A DNA stretch of 64,000 nucleotides from assembly GCA_947184155.2 (NCBI GenBank), contig CAMXCT020001096.1:62001-126000 (forward strand), in the 5' to 3' direction. Every line of letters begins with the position of its first letter. The first letter of the stretch is position 1. The position numbers were made by a program, and so were the translations under genes. This DNA is from Cladocopium goreaui. Lineage: Eukaryota; Sar; Dinophyceae; Suessiales; Symbiodiniaceae. This document shows, piece by piece, positions 23,410-35,202 of this stretch. The notes below the pieces were generated by a model, which searched no databases, was not told the origin of the DNA, and saw only the letters and a list, made by a program, of their open reading frames with translations.

Positions 23410-25310
23410 CTAATATGCGAAAAAATTGTCGCCGACCGAGTCGTGCGTGTAAAGCGCGAAGCTCGCGCTTTCAGTCAACGAAGGATTGGAGCAACGGAAA
23501 GCTCTGAAGCCTCAGCCAGATCAAACTTGCACCAGTTGCAGATGCTTCTTACTCTCAGTAGATGCATAGATTCGTTCAAGAAAGGGGCAGTTCCCGTCAG
23601 CTGACAACTTGCCAGGATTGTTGAGGTCGGCCGAGTTAGACTTCCCGTTGTGACAGGCAAGTGACAGAGCATGATGGAACCGGACAGGCTGTCAGCGCAG
23701 TCAGAGAGGTCCGATTTCAAAATGTGACCAGCAAGGTCAGTCGAAATCAAGCAGTCATTTTCTCCGTGCCAGCTATGTAGCATGTGGCTAGCACAATGCC
23801 CAGCTTGTAGAATCTCAACAGCTGGTTGGCTTGAATGCCATTTCTTGTTTCCCTCTGTGCAGCGGGGGTCGGGTACATTTGGGTACGGAGTCCTAAGATT
23901 GGAGAGAGTCGAAGGCCATGTAGCAAGATCTAAAGGTGACACAGTAGCATCGTGTGATGAGCAACTCTGACATAGAGAGACTCTAAAATCTCTAAATTTG
24001 GATTGCTGAGTCAAAGGCCAAACCTTGGAAACCAACCAGTTATTCGTGGTTCTTACCCTGTTCAAGCAGCCATGTGCGAATGCTTCGCCATGCTTCGCCA
24101 TGCTTCGCCATGCTCTGCCCGTGCCCAACGGAGCCTTTGTAAGGTGCTCGTGAGCCGCTGTACTGAGTCATGTCTCCAAGAATGGACTCAGACCGTGTTG
24201 TTTGATATGGGTTTGATAACAGTAAACAAAGGGCCACATCAAATTGCGAAAGGGAGAGCACCCCGTGAGGGGACTCATGTTAGAACTATATAGATCTGCA
24301 CAAAAGTGAGATTAAAAACATTTGCAGGCTACTATCATTCTTTCATGGTAAAGTTTTGCTGCTTGCTGCTTCATAGACATCTTGCCGAAAAGATGCTCTT
24401 GCCGACAAGGTTTTCAAGTGGCAAGAGTTTGCAAGAGCCCATTCTGATTGAAGCCCAAGCCATCCACTCAGAGGCCAGTCGCGTCGGCGTCGATGCTCCC
24501 TTCGTTGAGCGAACCTGGCTGCCATTTAGAGGTCCTTGACATTTTTCACATGCCCTGCAGCTGCCTTGTTCCCCCAGGGTGCAAGAATTATCCAACATTC
24601 AAGATGCACACTCCGCGGCCCTAAGCCTTTCATCGACTCACTGTGTGTGAAGTCGCCCAGAATGCAGGTTTGGCTGAGGCCATGAATGTAAAATTTCACG
24701 TGCAAAGACATGTGGCAAAGAAGCCTCGCAGGGATTTCACAGCCGAACAGGTTGATGCTGCCACGTGACGATCATTGTGGGCTACGTAAGGGCACCTTCA
24801 TTTTTCCATGGTTTTTGCCCCTATGACGTTAGACATGTTACCGCAGTGCAGTGGTCATTAGATCACAGCCAGAAATGAAAGGCATCCCGCAGGGCCCGCA
24901 GGCTTCACGGGAACAAGAGATGGCTGTCCACTCGATAAGATCGCTGACAGAGTTAGTCTCTGCCAGTTAGGTCAGTTACCTTGAAGTTACCACCCTCACA
25001 AACAGATAACTCAGATAACTCAGATAACTCACTCCTGCGATCCTTCTGAGTCACTAGTAGGTGATGAAATTCTGCGACTGCTGCAGAAATTTGAGCATGC
25101 CTGAAAATTACCCCCAGTTGTCCATGGAAGATCAGTTTCCCTCAGAAATCACCAATTTTGATACGCACCAGATGCAATCCTTTAAGTCCGGTTGCCAGAG
25201 TTTCCTGCAGCTTGCAGGAGATGCAAGGCCTGTTACAAGCGCGGACATCGACCCTTTCGACGGATGATTACCTTCTGCCTGAGCCATGTTCAACCGCAAT
25301 GTTCAATACC
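23410..25310. other. Spacer between A2 and A3, no gene seen
   Basis: Single-copy in the window. It holds two tiny direct repeats: TGCTTCGCCA in three to four copies at 24,078-24,112 and CAGATAACT in three copies at about 25,003-25,030. The longest frame (minus 23,475-24,128, 217 codons) has irregular composition with no motif, and I do not call it. Confidence 0.45.
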
Positions 25311-27411
25311 GCATGCCCTCTTGCAGTGCCTTGGGAAAGTTCCCAAATCCAGCAGGGTACCCGTTTTTCTCACGTTTCAGCCGAAAGATTTCAACTGATA
25401 TGCAGATTCTCAGATGCTTGACTCTTTCACCGCAAGGTTGGCTAGTGCCAAGACAAGGCAGGCGTACACGGTGTACACAGTGCAACTATTCCGATGCGGA
25501 TAGCCTGGCAGGAACTGAATGCACACATTCCGATCAGGGCAGCCTGGGCGCCCTGGAACCCGACCCATGAATTGCCAAACATGAAGGCATAGCCACCATA
25601 GTTTTTCAACTTTCGCGCTGCAAAATTACAACGAGTTGAAAAACCACAGTTGTTGAGGTCCGTAATTTCAAGGCAAGTAGCGAGGTCGATCCCATTCTAT
25701 CAAGAGCCATTTGAGTTCCGTGAGAGAGCAATGATCTCGCGAAGTGTGCCAAAAGATCTGGCTACAAAATAATGTGCCGTGAACAAGACATACTGAATTG
25801 GCATCGGAGAAAAACCTGCAGTTGTTACATAATCCTTTGCCTTCGAATTGCTTCTGTATACGCAAGCGCATAGGGAGGCCATGCAAGCAGCCAAGACAAA
25901 TCTCCAGCAGAAACTAACCTGGTGGAAGGTGACAGCGCGAATCTGATCGCATGCATTGCCGGGAGCGGAACATCGGCTGCAGAAAGGCCATCTAGCCCTG
26001 CTACTCATGTTGGAAAGGTGGAGCTACAGGGTGACTTGCAGCTTCTGAGGATGCATGGTGCAGTGCGACAAAAGAACCCATTGAACACCGGTGAATCCGC
26101 AACAAATACAACAAAGCTTCATGTCGAGGATCGCAAGATGAATTTGCCAGTGCAACTGAATGTGTTAATTGCTGACCTGATTTTGTCCGAAACCGTGAGG
26201 CGACAAAATGTGGCAAGACGTGGAATTTTGTAGACGCCTAACTGATCGACTGATTCCTATGGCCAGAAGATCAGAGCATGGTGTACAGATGCAGAAGTCA
26301 TCGAACTGAGACTAGAAAGTATGACCGCTATGACCATTGAAACTCAAGCGCTAAGTGACACTCCAATAGTCGACTTCGGGACCAGATCAGTGACCAACAG
26401 TTCGCTTTGTCAAGGCCGCGATTTTCCATGATGGCCACGTCGGCCACGTTGGAGGTTGGAACACAAACTTGTCGACAAAGGGCGAAAAATTGGCTAATTG
26501 CTCAAAAAGGGGAGGTTGACAAACTCTAATCAGACAGCATAATCAGCATAGAATTTGCAGTTGTCGAGCTTCGTTTTTGGCCGAAGATCTGCAACTTTGC
26601 CATCCAGCTCACGGGAGCATGGATTGACGCGACCGTGGATCGTCATGTGCCATGGCCATATTATTTCGCCACAGCTGGTGATGAAACAGGCTGTCAAAAA
26701 GTGAAGGAAATCCTCGCCCCTTCGCCTGAAACGTGGTCAAGCTGTGTTTGCAACTGGAAGGCTTCGTGACTTCGTGGAATTTACGCGTTGCTTGAGGCTT
26801 CCTTCAACAGAGGCAAGGTAACAAAACATGTTTTTCGACTCGGTGGTTGTGCTCTGATTGGCAGGCCTGTGTGAAACCAAAACATGAATAGCGATTTCAA
26901 GCCGACTTGTGATGCGATCACTTTCCACTTTTAGAGCGGTAGATGCACAACTGTTTCGTCACACGCTGGCAGCTTGTGACAAGCCATAAGACAAGAGATG
27001 GCCAGGTCTTGTTGATATGTCCAGAGCTGACATTTCATCTGACCCGAGCACCACATCTCAAGCACCGGTCGGAGAAACAATGCCTGAGTTCAAGCATGGC
27101 AACCTGTCATCCGCCATCAAACCTGGTAGCTTGTGATCTATCTGGTGGCTTTGAGTTTGTGTCTGTGGGACTTTGGGATTTGTACCTTCAAATTGCTGGG
27201 TCCCTTGGACCACGGCTACGGCGAAGGAGGCGGAAGCGAAGGTGCGCACGGAAGGGAAGCCTGAAACTTCAACCGGAAGGGATTGGACATTGGAACTTTC
27301 CTCCGGTCTCTTCATTGTGCATGGAAGATGCCATCTCTTCACCCAAGCATGCAGCCACTTCAAGCCTTTCTGAATTGGCAGGGTAGCCGTGCCAGTCAGC
27401 CTCCAAACCCC
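25311..27411. repeat. Segmental duplication copy A3 (truncated)
   Basis: A3 positions equal A1 plus 25,370 from 25,371 on, with only a handful of substitutions, and include the 155-622 segment missing from A2. At 27,211-27,230 it carries CCACGGCTACGGCGAAGG like A2, where A1 has a duplicated GAGGCGGAAGCGAAG instead. Homology ends at CCTCCAAACCCC (27,411), followed by ~200 unique bases before the 590-bp array. Confidence 0.93.
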
Positions 27412-27614
27412 TGCGTTTCTCCCAATTCTGAGGCATTAGATGTACCACTGGTATCCATTGGTCACACTCGAACACATGTACCCTATCCATTGAGTGCCAC
27501 GCCCAAACTGCGTTGGTGTTTGCATTATCCCAGGACGCATGGATGGACCAAGGTCAACTGGCGACGGAGGGCAGTTTGAACAAGACTTTCTCCATCTTTC
27601 TCCAATCACAGTGC

Positions 27615-30600
27615 ATGGTTAATGTCGAACACACCAGACTCACCAACTCTACAGATGTCATCAAGTTGGGACGAAACGTCCTTTGTCCATGCAGTCGTGA
27701 ACTCGTCATTTTGCTTTCTCTCCAGATGTTGTCGGTGTTATTGGTGCAGGGTTGCCCTCTCTGCTGCCTCCTTGTTTTCAGCTTTCTAGCTAATTCCATG
27801 AGATTGAGCTGGATATCTGATTGCTATAATTTCTGGGTGTTTTGCAACAGAACTCGTCAACAATCCCAAATGCTAAGAAAGGGAAAAAAAACCGAATGCC
27901 ATGTCCATCTTTTCAATGTAGAAAGTGTCGTAGATCTGTTGTGGCGAAAGATTCTGTGCCAAAGATGCATGCACTCTTCATTGCCCTTTGCGAGCTGGCA
28001 GCCACAGGTGCAAAGTCTGCAGTTTGTTTTGTGTCAGAGTCATGGACCAAGGTCAACTGGCTCTTGACGGAGGGGCGTTTGAACAAGACTTTGTCCAAAT
28101 GTTGGCTTCACATATCATGCAGTTGTATGCAGTTGTGAGATCCAAAGGTGCAAACTCATGGAGTAAAGTCTGCAGCCCCCTGCTGGTATTGAACGCAATC
28201 ACAGTGCATGGTTAATGTCGAACACACCAGACTCACCAACTCTACAGATGTCACCAAGTTGGGACGAAACGTCCTTTGTCCATGCAGTCGTGAACTCGTC
28301 ATTTTGCTTTCTCTCCAGATGTTGTCGGTGTTATTGGTGCAGGGTTGCCCTCTCTGCTGCCTCCTTGTTTTCAGCTTTCTAGCTAGTTCCATGAGATTGA
28401 GCTGATATCTGATTGCTATAATTTCTGGGTGTTTTGCAGCAGAACTCGTCAACAATCCCAAATGCTAAGAAAGGAAAAAAACCGAATGCCATGTCCATCT
28501 TTTCAATGTAGAAAGTGTCGTAGATCTGTTGTGGCGAAAGATTCTGTGCCAAAGATGCATGCACTCTTCATTGCCCTTTGCGAGCTGGCAGCCACAGGTG
28601 CAAAGTCTGCAGTTTGTTTTGTGTCAGAGTCATGGACCAAGGTCAACTGGCTCTTGACGGAGGGGCGTTTGAACAAGACTTTGTCCAAATGTTGGCCTCA
28701 CATATCATGCAGTTGTATGCAGTTGTGAGATCCAAAGGTGCAAACTCATGGAGTAAAGTCCGCAGCCCTCTGCTGGTATTGAATGCAATCACAGTGCATG
28801 GTTAATGTCGAACACACCAGACTCACCAAGTCTACAGATGTCATCAAGTTGGGACGAAACGTCCTTTGTCCATGCAGTCGTGAACTCGTCATTCTGCTTT
28901 CTCTCCAGATGTTGTCGGTGTTATTGGTGCAGGGTTGCCCCCTGTGCTGCCTCCTTGTTTTCAGCTTTCTAGCTAATTCCATGAGATTGAGCTGGATATC
29001 TGATTGCATCTGATTGCTATAATTTCTGGGTGTTTTGCAGCAGAACTCGTCAACAATCCCAAATGCTAAGAAAGGAAAAAAACCGAATGCCATGTCCATC
29101 TTTTCAATGTAGAAAGTGTCGTAGATCTGTTGTGGCGAAAGATTCTGTGCCAAAGATGCATGCACTCTTCATTGCCCTTTGCGAGCTGGCAGCCACAGGT
29201 GCAAAGTCTGCAGTTTGTTTTGTGTCAGAGTCATGGAGTCAACTGGCTCTTGACGGAGGGGCGTTTGAACAAGACTTTGTCCAAATGTTGGCCTCACATA
29301 TCATGCAGTTGTATGCAGTTGTGAGATCCAAAGGTGCAAACTCATGGATTAAAGTCCGCAGCCCCCTGCTGGTATTGAACGCAATCACAGTGCATGGTTA
29401 ATGTCGAACACACCAGACTCACCAAGTCTACAGATGTCATCAAGTTGGGACGAAACGTCCTTTGTCCATGCAGTCGTGAACTCGTCATTCTGCTTTCTCT
29501 CCAGATGTTGTCGGTGTTATTGGTGCAGGGTTGCCCTCTCTGCTGCCTCCTTGTTTTCAGCTTTCTAGCTAGTTCCATGAGATTGAGCTGATATCTGATT
29601 GCTATAATTTCTGGGTGTTTTGCAGCAGAACTCGTCAACAATCCCAAATGCTAAGAAAGGAAAAAAACCGAATGCCATGTCCATCTTTTCAATGTAGAAA
29701 GTGTCGTAGATCTGTTGTGGCGAAAGATTCTGTGCCAAAGATGCATGCACTCTTCATTGCCCTTTGCGAGCTGGCAGCCACAGGTGCAAAGTCTGCAGTT
29801 TGTTTTGTGTCAGAGTCATGGACCAAGGTCAACTGGCTCTTGACGGAGGGGCGTTTGAACAAGACTTTGTCCAAATGTTGGCCTCACATATCATGCAGTT
29901 GTATGCAGTTGTGAGATCCAAAGGTGCAAACTCATGGATTAAAGTCCGCAGCCCCCTGCTGGTATTGAACGCAGTCACAGTGCATGGTTAATGTCGAACA
30001 CACCAGACTCACCAACTCTGCAGATGTCATCAAGTTGGGACGAAACGTCCTTTGTCCATGCAGTCGTGAACTCGTCATTCTGCTTTCTCTCCAGATGTTG
30101 TCGGTGTTATTGGTGCAGGGTTGCCCTCTCTGCTGCCTCCTTGTTTTCAGCTTTCTAGCTAGTTCCATGAGATTGAGCTGATATCTGATTGCTATAATTT
30201 CTGGGTGTTTTGCAGCAGAACTCGTCAACAATCCCAAATGCTAAGAAAGGAAAAAAACCGAATGCCATGTCCATCTTTTCAATGTAGAAAGTGTCGTAGA
30301 TCTGTTGTGGCGAAAGATTCTGTGCCAAAGATGCATGCACTCTTCATTGCCCTTTGCGAGCTGGCAGCCACAGGTGCAAAGTCTGCAGTTTGTTTTGTGT
30401 CAGAGTCATGGACCAAGGTCAACTGGCTCTTGTTTGAACAAGACTTTGTCCAAATGTTGGCCTCACATATCATGCAGTTGTATGCAGTTGTGAGATCCAA
30501 AGGTGCAAACTCATGGATTAAAGTCCGCAGCCCCCTGCTGGTATTGAACGCAGTCACAGTGCATGGTTAATGTCGAACACACCAGACTCACCAACTCTGC

Positions 30601-30858
30601 AGATGTCATCAAGTTGGGACGAAACGTCCTTTGTCCATGCAGTCGTGAACTCGTCATTCTGCTTTCTCTCCAGATGTTGTCGGTGTTATTGGTGCAGGGT
30701 TGCCCCCTGTGCTGCCTCCTTGTTTTCAGCTTTCTAGTTAATTCCATGAGATTGAGCTGATATCTGATTGCTATAATTCCTGGGTGTTTTGCAGCAGAAC
30801 TCGTCAACAATCCCACATGCTAAGAAAGGAAAAAGACCGAATGCCATGTCCCTCTTTT
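27615..30858. repeat. ~590-bp tandem satellite array
   Basis: Units counted from ATGGTTAATGTCGAACACACC start at 27,615, 28,208, 28,798, 29,394, 29,984 and 30,563, giving lengths of 593, 590, 596, 590 and 579 plus a partial sixth. Length changes are simple: one short duplication of GATTGCATCT near 29,005, a lost GGACCAAGG near 29,237 and a 12-base loss near 30,432. Every unit has open frames of 61-139 codons in several frames, which shift between units, so coding is unlikely. Confidence 0.95.
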
Positions 30859-31420
30859 GAATTTAGAACAATTCGCTAACGTGATGCTGTGAAAGATTCC
30901 TTGCCAAAGATGCGGTGGTGTTTCTCTCACAAAACCGTGATGGGTCAGTGCAACTCTTCTCTTTCTCGATGTGTTGAGAACTGCCCAGTTCCCCCGAGAA
31001 CTGAGAACCGATGTCCATCACTTTGCAGTTGGAAGATGCTCTCGATTCCCGCTGTCTATGCAGATTGTTGGCATCATTTCTTGTTGCGCGCCAGTCCAAG
31101 AGATGGTGCAGTTTTGTGCGTGCAGTTGGAGCAGGGTTGCTCCTAGCCTGCCTTCTTGTTTTCACTGTGCCGATGGAACATGATGAAACGCAATTCAATC
31201 GATGTTAGCTTGTCGAGCAGTCGAGCACATCATTTTTTTCTGGAATACGATACAGGGATGTTGTATTTTCCAGTTGAAGGTAGAGCCTTGCTGCTCTTGA
31301 TGTGTTGTTTTGTCCACTCCATCCCATATAAGAGCCTCTGATGCACAACTGGTTTGCTCCAGATGGGCCACGCTCCACATTCACGGCATGAGAAAGACGG
31401 ATGTATTGTGTAGAAATCCT
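30859..31420. repeat. Diverged satellite-flank sequence
   Basis: Pieces here resemble parts of A1: GATGCTGTGAAAGATTCCTT matches 2,728, and the GTGCAGTTGGAGCAGGGTTGC stretch with CTTGTTTTCAC matches 3,277. This is an older, shuffled relative of the 2.7-3.4 kb part of A1. No gene seen. Confidence 0.65.
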
Positions 31421-31670
31421 GCAGTCATCCTATGTTTCAGGCCTGTGCGCAGCAAACAAAGTTTTGACAAGGCTCCCTGGGGGCTGCGGTGTAGCTCGGC
31501 CCAAGACATCATGTCTTGAGGTGTCCCAGGCGTCGTGTGATTCAACGTATTCGCCAAGAACCAGCAGATACAGAGGCCGAGCGTTCCGTTCCCACGGGTG
31601 GAAAACATGAGTAGAAATCATGGATGGGATTGCATGCTGTTGTGCTGAATAAAAGCAACAAAAAAACATG
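31421..31670. repeat. R module, copy 2; right edge of the repeat field
   Basis: Near-identical to 15,259-15,509. After AACAAAAAAACATG the sequence becomes unique, and no A-type, satellite or R sequence is found further right. Confidence 0.92.
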
Positions 31671-32517
31671 GAAACACCATGAAAAGGCTAGGCAGCCATA
31701 AGTCATACTGAAGCGACTTTCCGGTAGGAAACGTGAGAGGAAAGCGCCAATGCCCCAAGAGTTTTGCAGATCCCCAGACTTCTATTTTGCCCCATCTACA
31801 ATCCCAATGCCGTTGTTTGAGCAGGCCAGAGAGGTCTTGTGAGATGACATGAAAGTGGTGAAATGAAGCGTCAACTTTATGAAAAGTTGCAATATGATTA
31901 AGATGTGATAGCTCAGTGCAATTGAATGCAATTGATATATGTGTATATACAATATAATGAGTTCTTTTTTTGGAGCGAAAGACTAAAGAGCTATGGGTCA
32001 TGCTTTAGCACTTTGCCAAGGTGAACCGATAGAGAAACCCATAGAGAGAAGAGCAGAAGATGCGGCACAGATCCTGTCGAGGAAAAAAGAGCGTGGATGG
32101 GACTGGTGCGACGTTTTGGAAATGTCACTGGGACGTCAACACACTCTGTGGAAAGTGGTTTGAGCGCGTGGATCCAAAATTTTGCATTAAAAAAACAGTT
32201 TGACTTTAGTTGGACAAGGTTGGACAAAGTGACAAACAGAGTCAAGAGGTTGTGATGTTTGAACAGAGATTAAGCTTGGCGTAGGACTGCATTCAACTGC
32301 AACCGAAGCTGTCTGTAGCTGGAAAGGGGAGCAGATCGTTAGCAGAGGCTTTGCATGTGGAAACTCTTCTATGTCCAATAGATTTGATGAGTTCCGATGA
32401 AATACAAGAGGAACATCACCAAGCTCCAGTGGATAAAAATGGACCTATGGAAAGCCACAGCAAACAGCCACCAATGGATATGTCCTAGCTCTAGTTGGAT
32501 GATGAAATTTGCCCCAG
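31671..32517. other. Unique spacer, no gene seen
   Basis: AT-richer DNA with no repeated element. ORFs of 60-127 codons on the minus strand show no motif. It may be intron or upstream sequence of the multi-exon locus that follows. Confidence 0.4.
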
Positions 32518-32649
32518 TGGATGTGGAGCGGCAAAACGACCCCGTGAAAACCCAACCACTCCAGGATTTTTTCGACAAACCACAAGCAGCTGCTGGAAAC
32601 CCATGGAAACCCTATTCAAAACACGACTCTGACGAAACCTACTGCTTTG
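32518..32649 (+). CDS. Candidate exon with DFFDK motif
   Basis: Acceptor TTGCCCCAG, donor GTAACA. The open frame contains [19 protein letters not shown] followed by PQAAAG. The DFFDK core matches the recurrent FFDxLP motif. The frame is also open upstream of the acceptor, so the start is uncertain. Confidence 0.4.
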
Positions 32650-35170
32650 GTAACAGTTGAGCTTTGCCAAAAAAAACGGTTTGACAATTCCGTTGAAACG
32701 CGGCCTCTCATTTTTGGGCCCGCAGGCACGGGGGCGAATGATGGATTCTGCTGCTCCTGCAAGTCGGTTTGACGCATTTGACGAACAGTAAGGGTTCCTC
32801 TGCAAAAGAGGGTTTGTCTGATGATAGGATACACCAAAATCCTATGTTTGATCATGATTTTCTTGTTGGAATAGCTATATCATATCTCCATACTTTTGGG
32901 TAAACTCTGTTCTACCCGGTGGGAGGTTGGGGTGCCCGGGTCGTTGATTTCGCCAGGGAAGTCACCAACGCGGAACATGGCGCTGGAATTTTTTGACAGG
33001 TGGGGTGGAGATCTTGAGAGAAAAACGCTTTGATTCAGAAGCTTTCCAAGTTCGATTTGCTAGCTTGATTTTGTAATTATGGATATTCTTAAATGCATTT
33101 TTTTTCATTTTTTTTCTATCTTGGATAGCATCAACCATAGATTCACTGGTCATTGGGGAGTGATTTTCGTTGTGCTGATTCTACTGTGCCAGACTACCGA
33201 AGAAGTTGACACAAGCGGAGGAGCCGGCTGGAGAGTCAGCAACGTTGGTAAATGACAACGTTGCCTGTTTTCTTGGATTTTTTCTATAGAATTTGCATGA
33301 ATATGCACCATGTTTTGTTTACTTTTTTTCTTTATCAACTTGGATTTACATGGTTGTTGGACGCCGGTTGAGGGAGCATGACTCTTGGCTGGTGACCGAC
33401 ACTATGCATAAAACATAACTTTTCCTGCAGATCCCAACATGAACACAACCTTTCTATATATAGCCATATAGTGCATTATTTAATGCTATACGGTTTACTG
33501 TATATATATATATATTATATACACATACATACATATCATATCATATCATATCATATCATATCATATCATATCAATTCATATCAATTCATATCATATCATA
33601 TCAATTCATATCATATCATATCATATCAATTCATATCAATTCATATCAATTCAATTCATATCATATCATATCATATCAATTCATATCATATCATATCATA
33701 TCATATCATAGCATATCAATTCATATCATATCATATCATATCAATTCATATCAATTCATATCATATCATATCATATCAATTCATATGCACATAAAATTCT
33801 AGCTGCCAGGCACCTTGTATTTTCCGATATCTTCGTAAGTGTCTCAGTAAGGATAACTTGTGCCTGGGGGGATCACCCCACGAACGAGTTGGTACGATTT
33901 TTGGGAGGATGATCCAAGTATTTTCAGAAGTGGTTTAAGGGAACATCTACATGAGACCCCCAATCACTTTGGGGCTAAAAACCAGCCAGTTTCCTGCAGA
34001 TTTTCCCAACCAACCCTTTGACAATCATATTTGGTGATGAAATTAAACTTCAAATTTTGAGGCTTCCCATTTTTTGCATTTTGGATGGTTATTTCACCAT
34101 TTTTTTTGTTCAACTGTTTAACAGTTTAACATATGTTTTCCATACATTTTGATGGTGAAAGCACCATGCTTCATCATTTTTTGATGATGAAACCAGAATT
34201 TTCGAAGGCGAAACAATTTCGTCTGTCCGAGCCATCCATTTCTCATCATCCTTTGATGGTGAAACCTCCATTTTCCACAAGTTTTGATGCTTAAATGTCG
34301 TTCTTTCACTATGTTTTTCATCTTCGCCACCAGCTTTGATGGTTAAATGCTCCATTCTTCAGCCTTTTTTTCAGGATGAAACATCTCCCCATGGCCCCAT
34401 TTTTGTCGCAGGAGACGTTAAGAGGGCACCTCCGGGACGCCGCTCGAACGGTGGAGCCCTAAGATTCACGGGACGAAAATCTGGGGATATCTGGGGATAT
34501 AGCATTTTTCGAATGGAAACCAAACACCTATGATTATATTGGAATATGATGATTTTCACGGATTACTTACTTGTGGCTTATGATTAAGAATGATTTTCAC
34601 TGATGCTTATTGATGATGAACGGAAGTAAGAGAAGGCCGGTCTTAAATGGGTGATTTGGCCAAATTCGCGACCACTTGAGGGAAAATTATGAGATGCTTT
34701 TCATGGATTTTGGTGCACCCCATTCTCAAACTAATCAATATCAATCACTGACCGGGGGAATATTGATATGACACAGCTGCTACCAGCCGCGGTGTTTTCT
34801 CCATTTTTGGGGACCAGGTCATCCATTTCATGGTATGTTTGAAGGATGTGGGAAACCCGATGACTGCTGCGTTCTTCAATCTCTCAAGAACATATATTCG
34901 GAGCTGTGGGTCACAAATCGCAAAGCAATTTTATTTTCGCTATTTGTTTGTCTATTTATATTTCTATTTCTATTTCTATCTCTATCTCGTCTCTGTCTCT
35001 ATCTCTATCTCTGTCTCTATCTCTGTCTCTATCTCTGTCTCTATCTCTGTCTCTATCTCTATCTCTGTCTCTATCTCTGTCTCTGTCTCTGTTTCTGTCT
35101 CTATGCTATCCTATTCTATCCTATCCTATCCTATCCTATTCTATCCATCTATCTATCTATCCATCCATCC

Positions 35171-35202
<32 letters not shown>

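Noticed and set aside
23475-24128. 217-codon minus-strand ORF
   Set aside because: Irregular composition, no motif, and a small direct repeat (TGCTTCGCCA) inside its start region.
27615-30858. Regular ~590-bp repeats as a CRISPR or gene-array candidate
   Set aside because: Units are contiguous with no short repeat/spacer pattern, and open frames shift between units.
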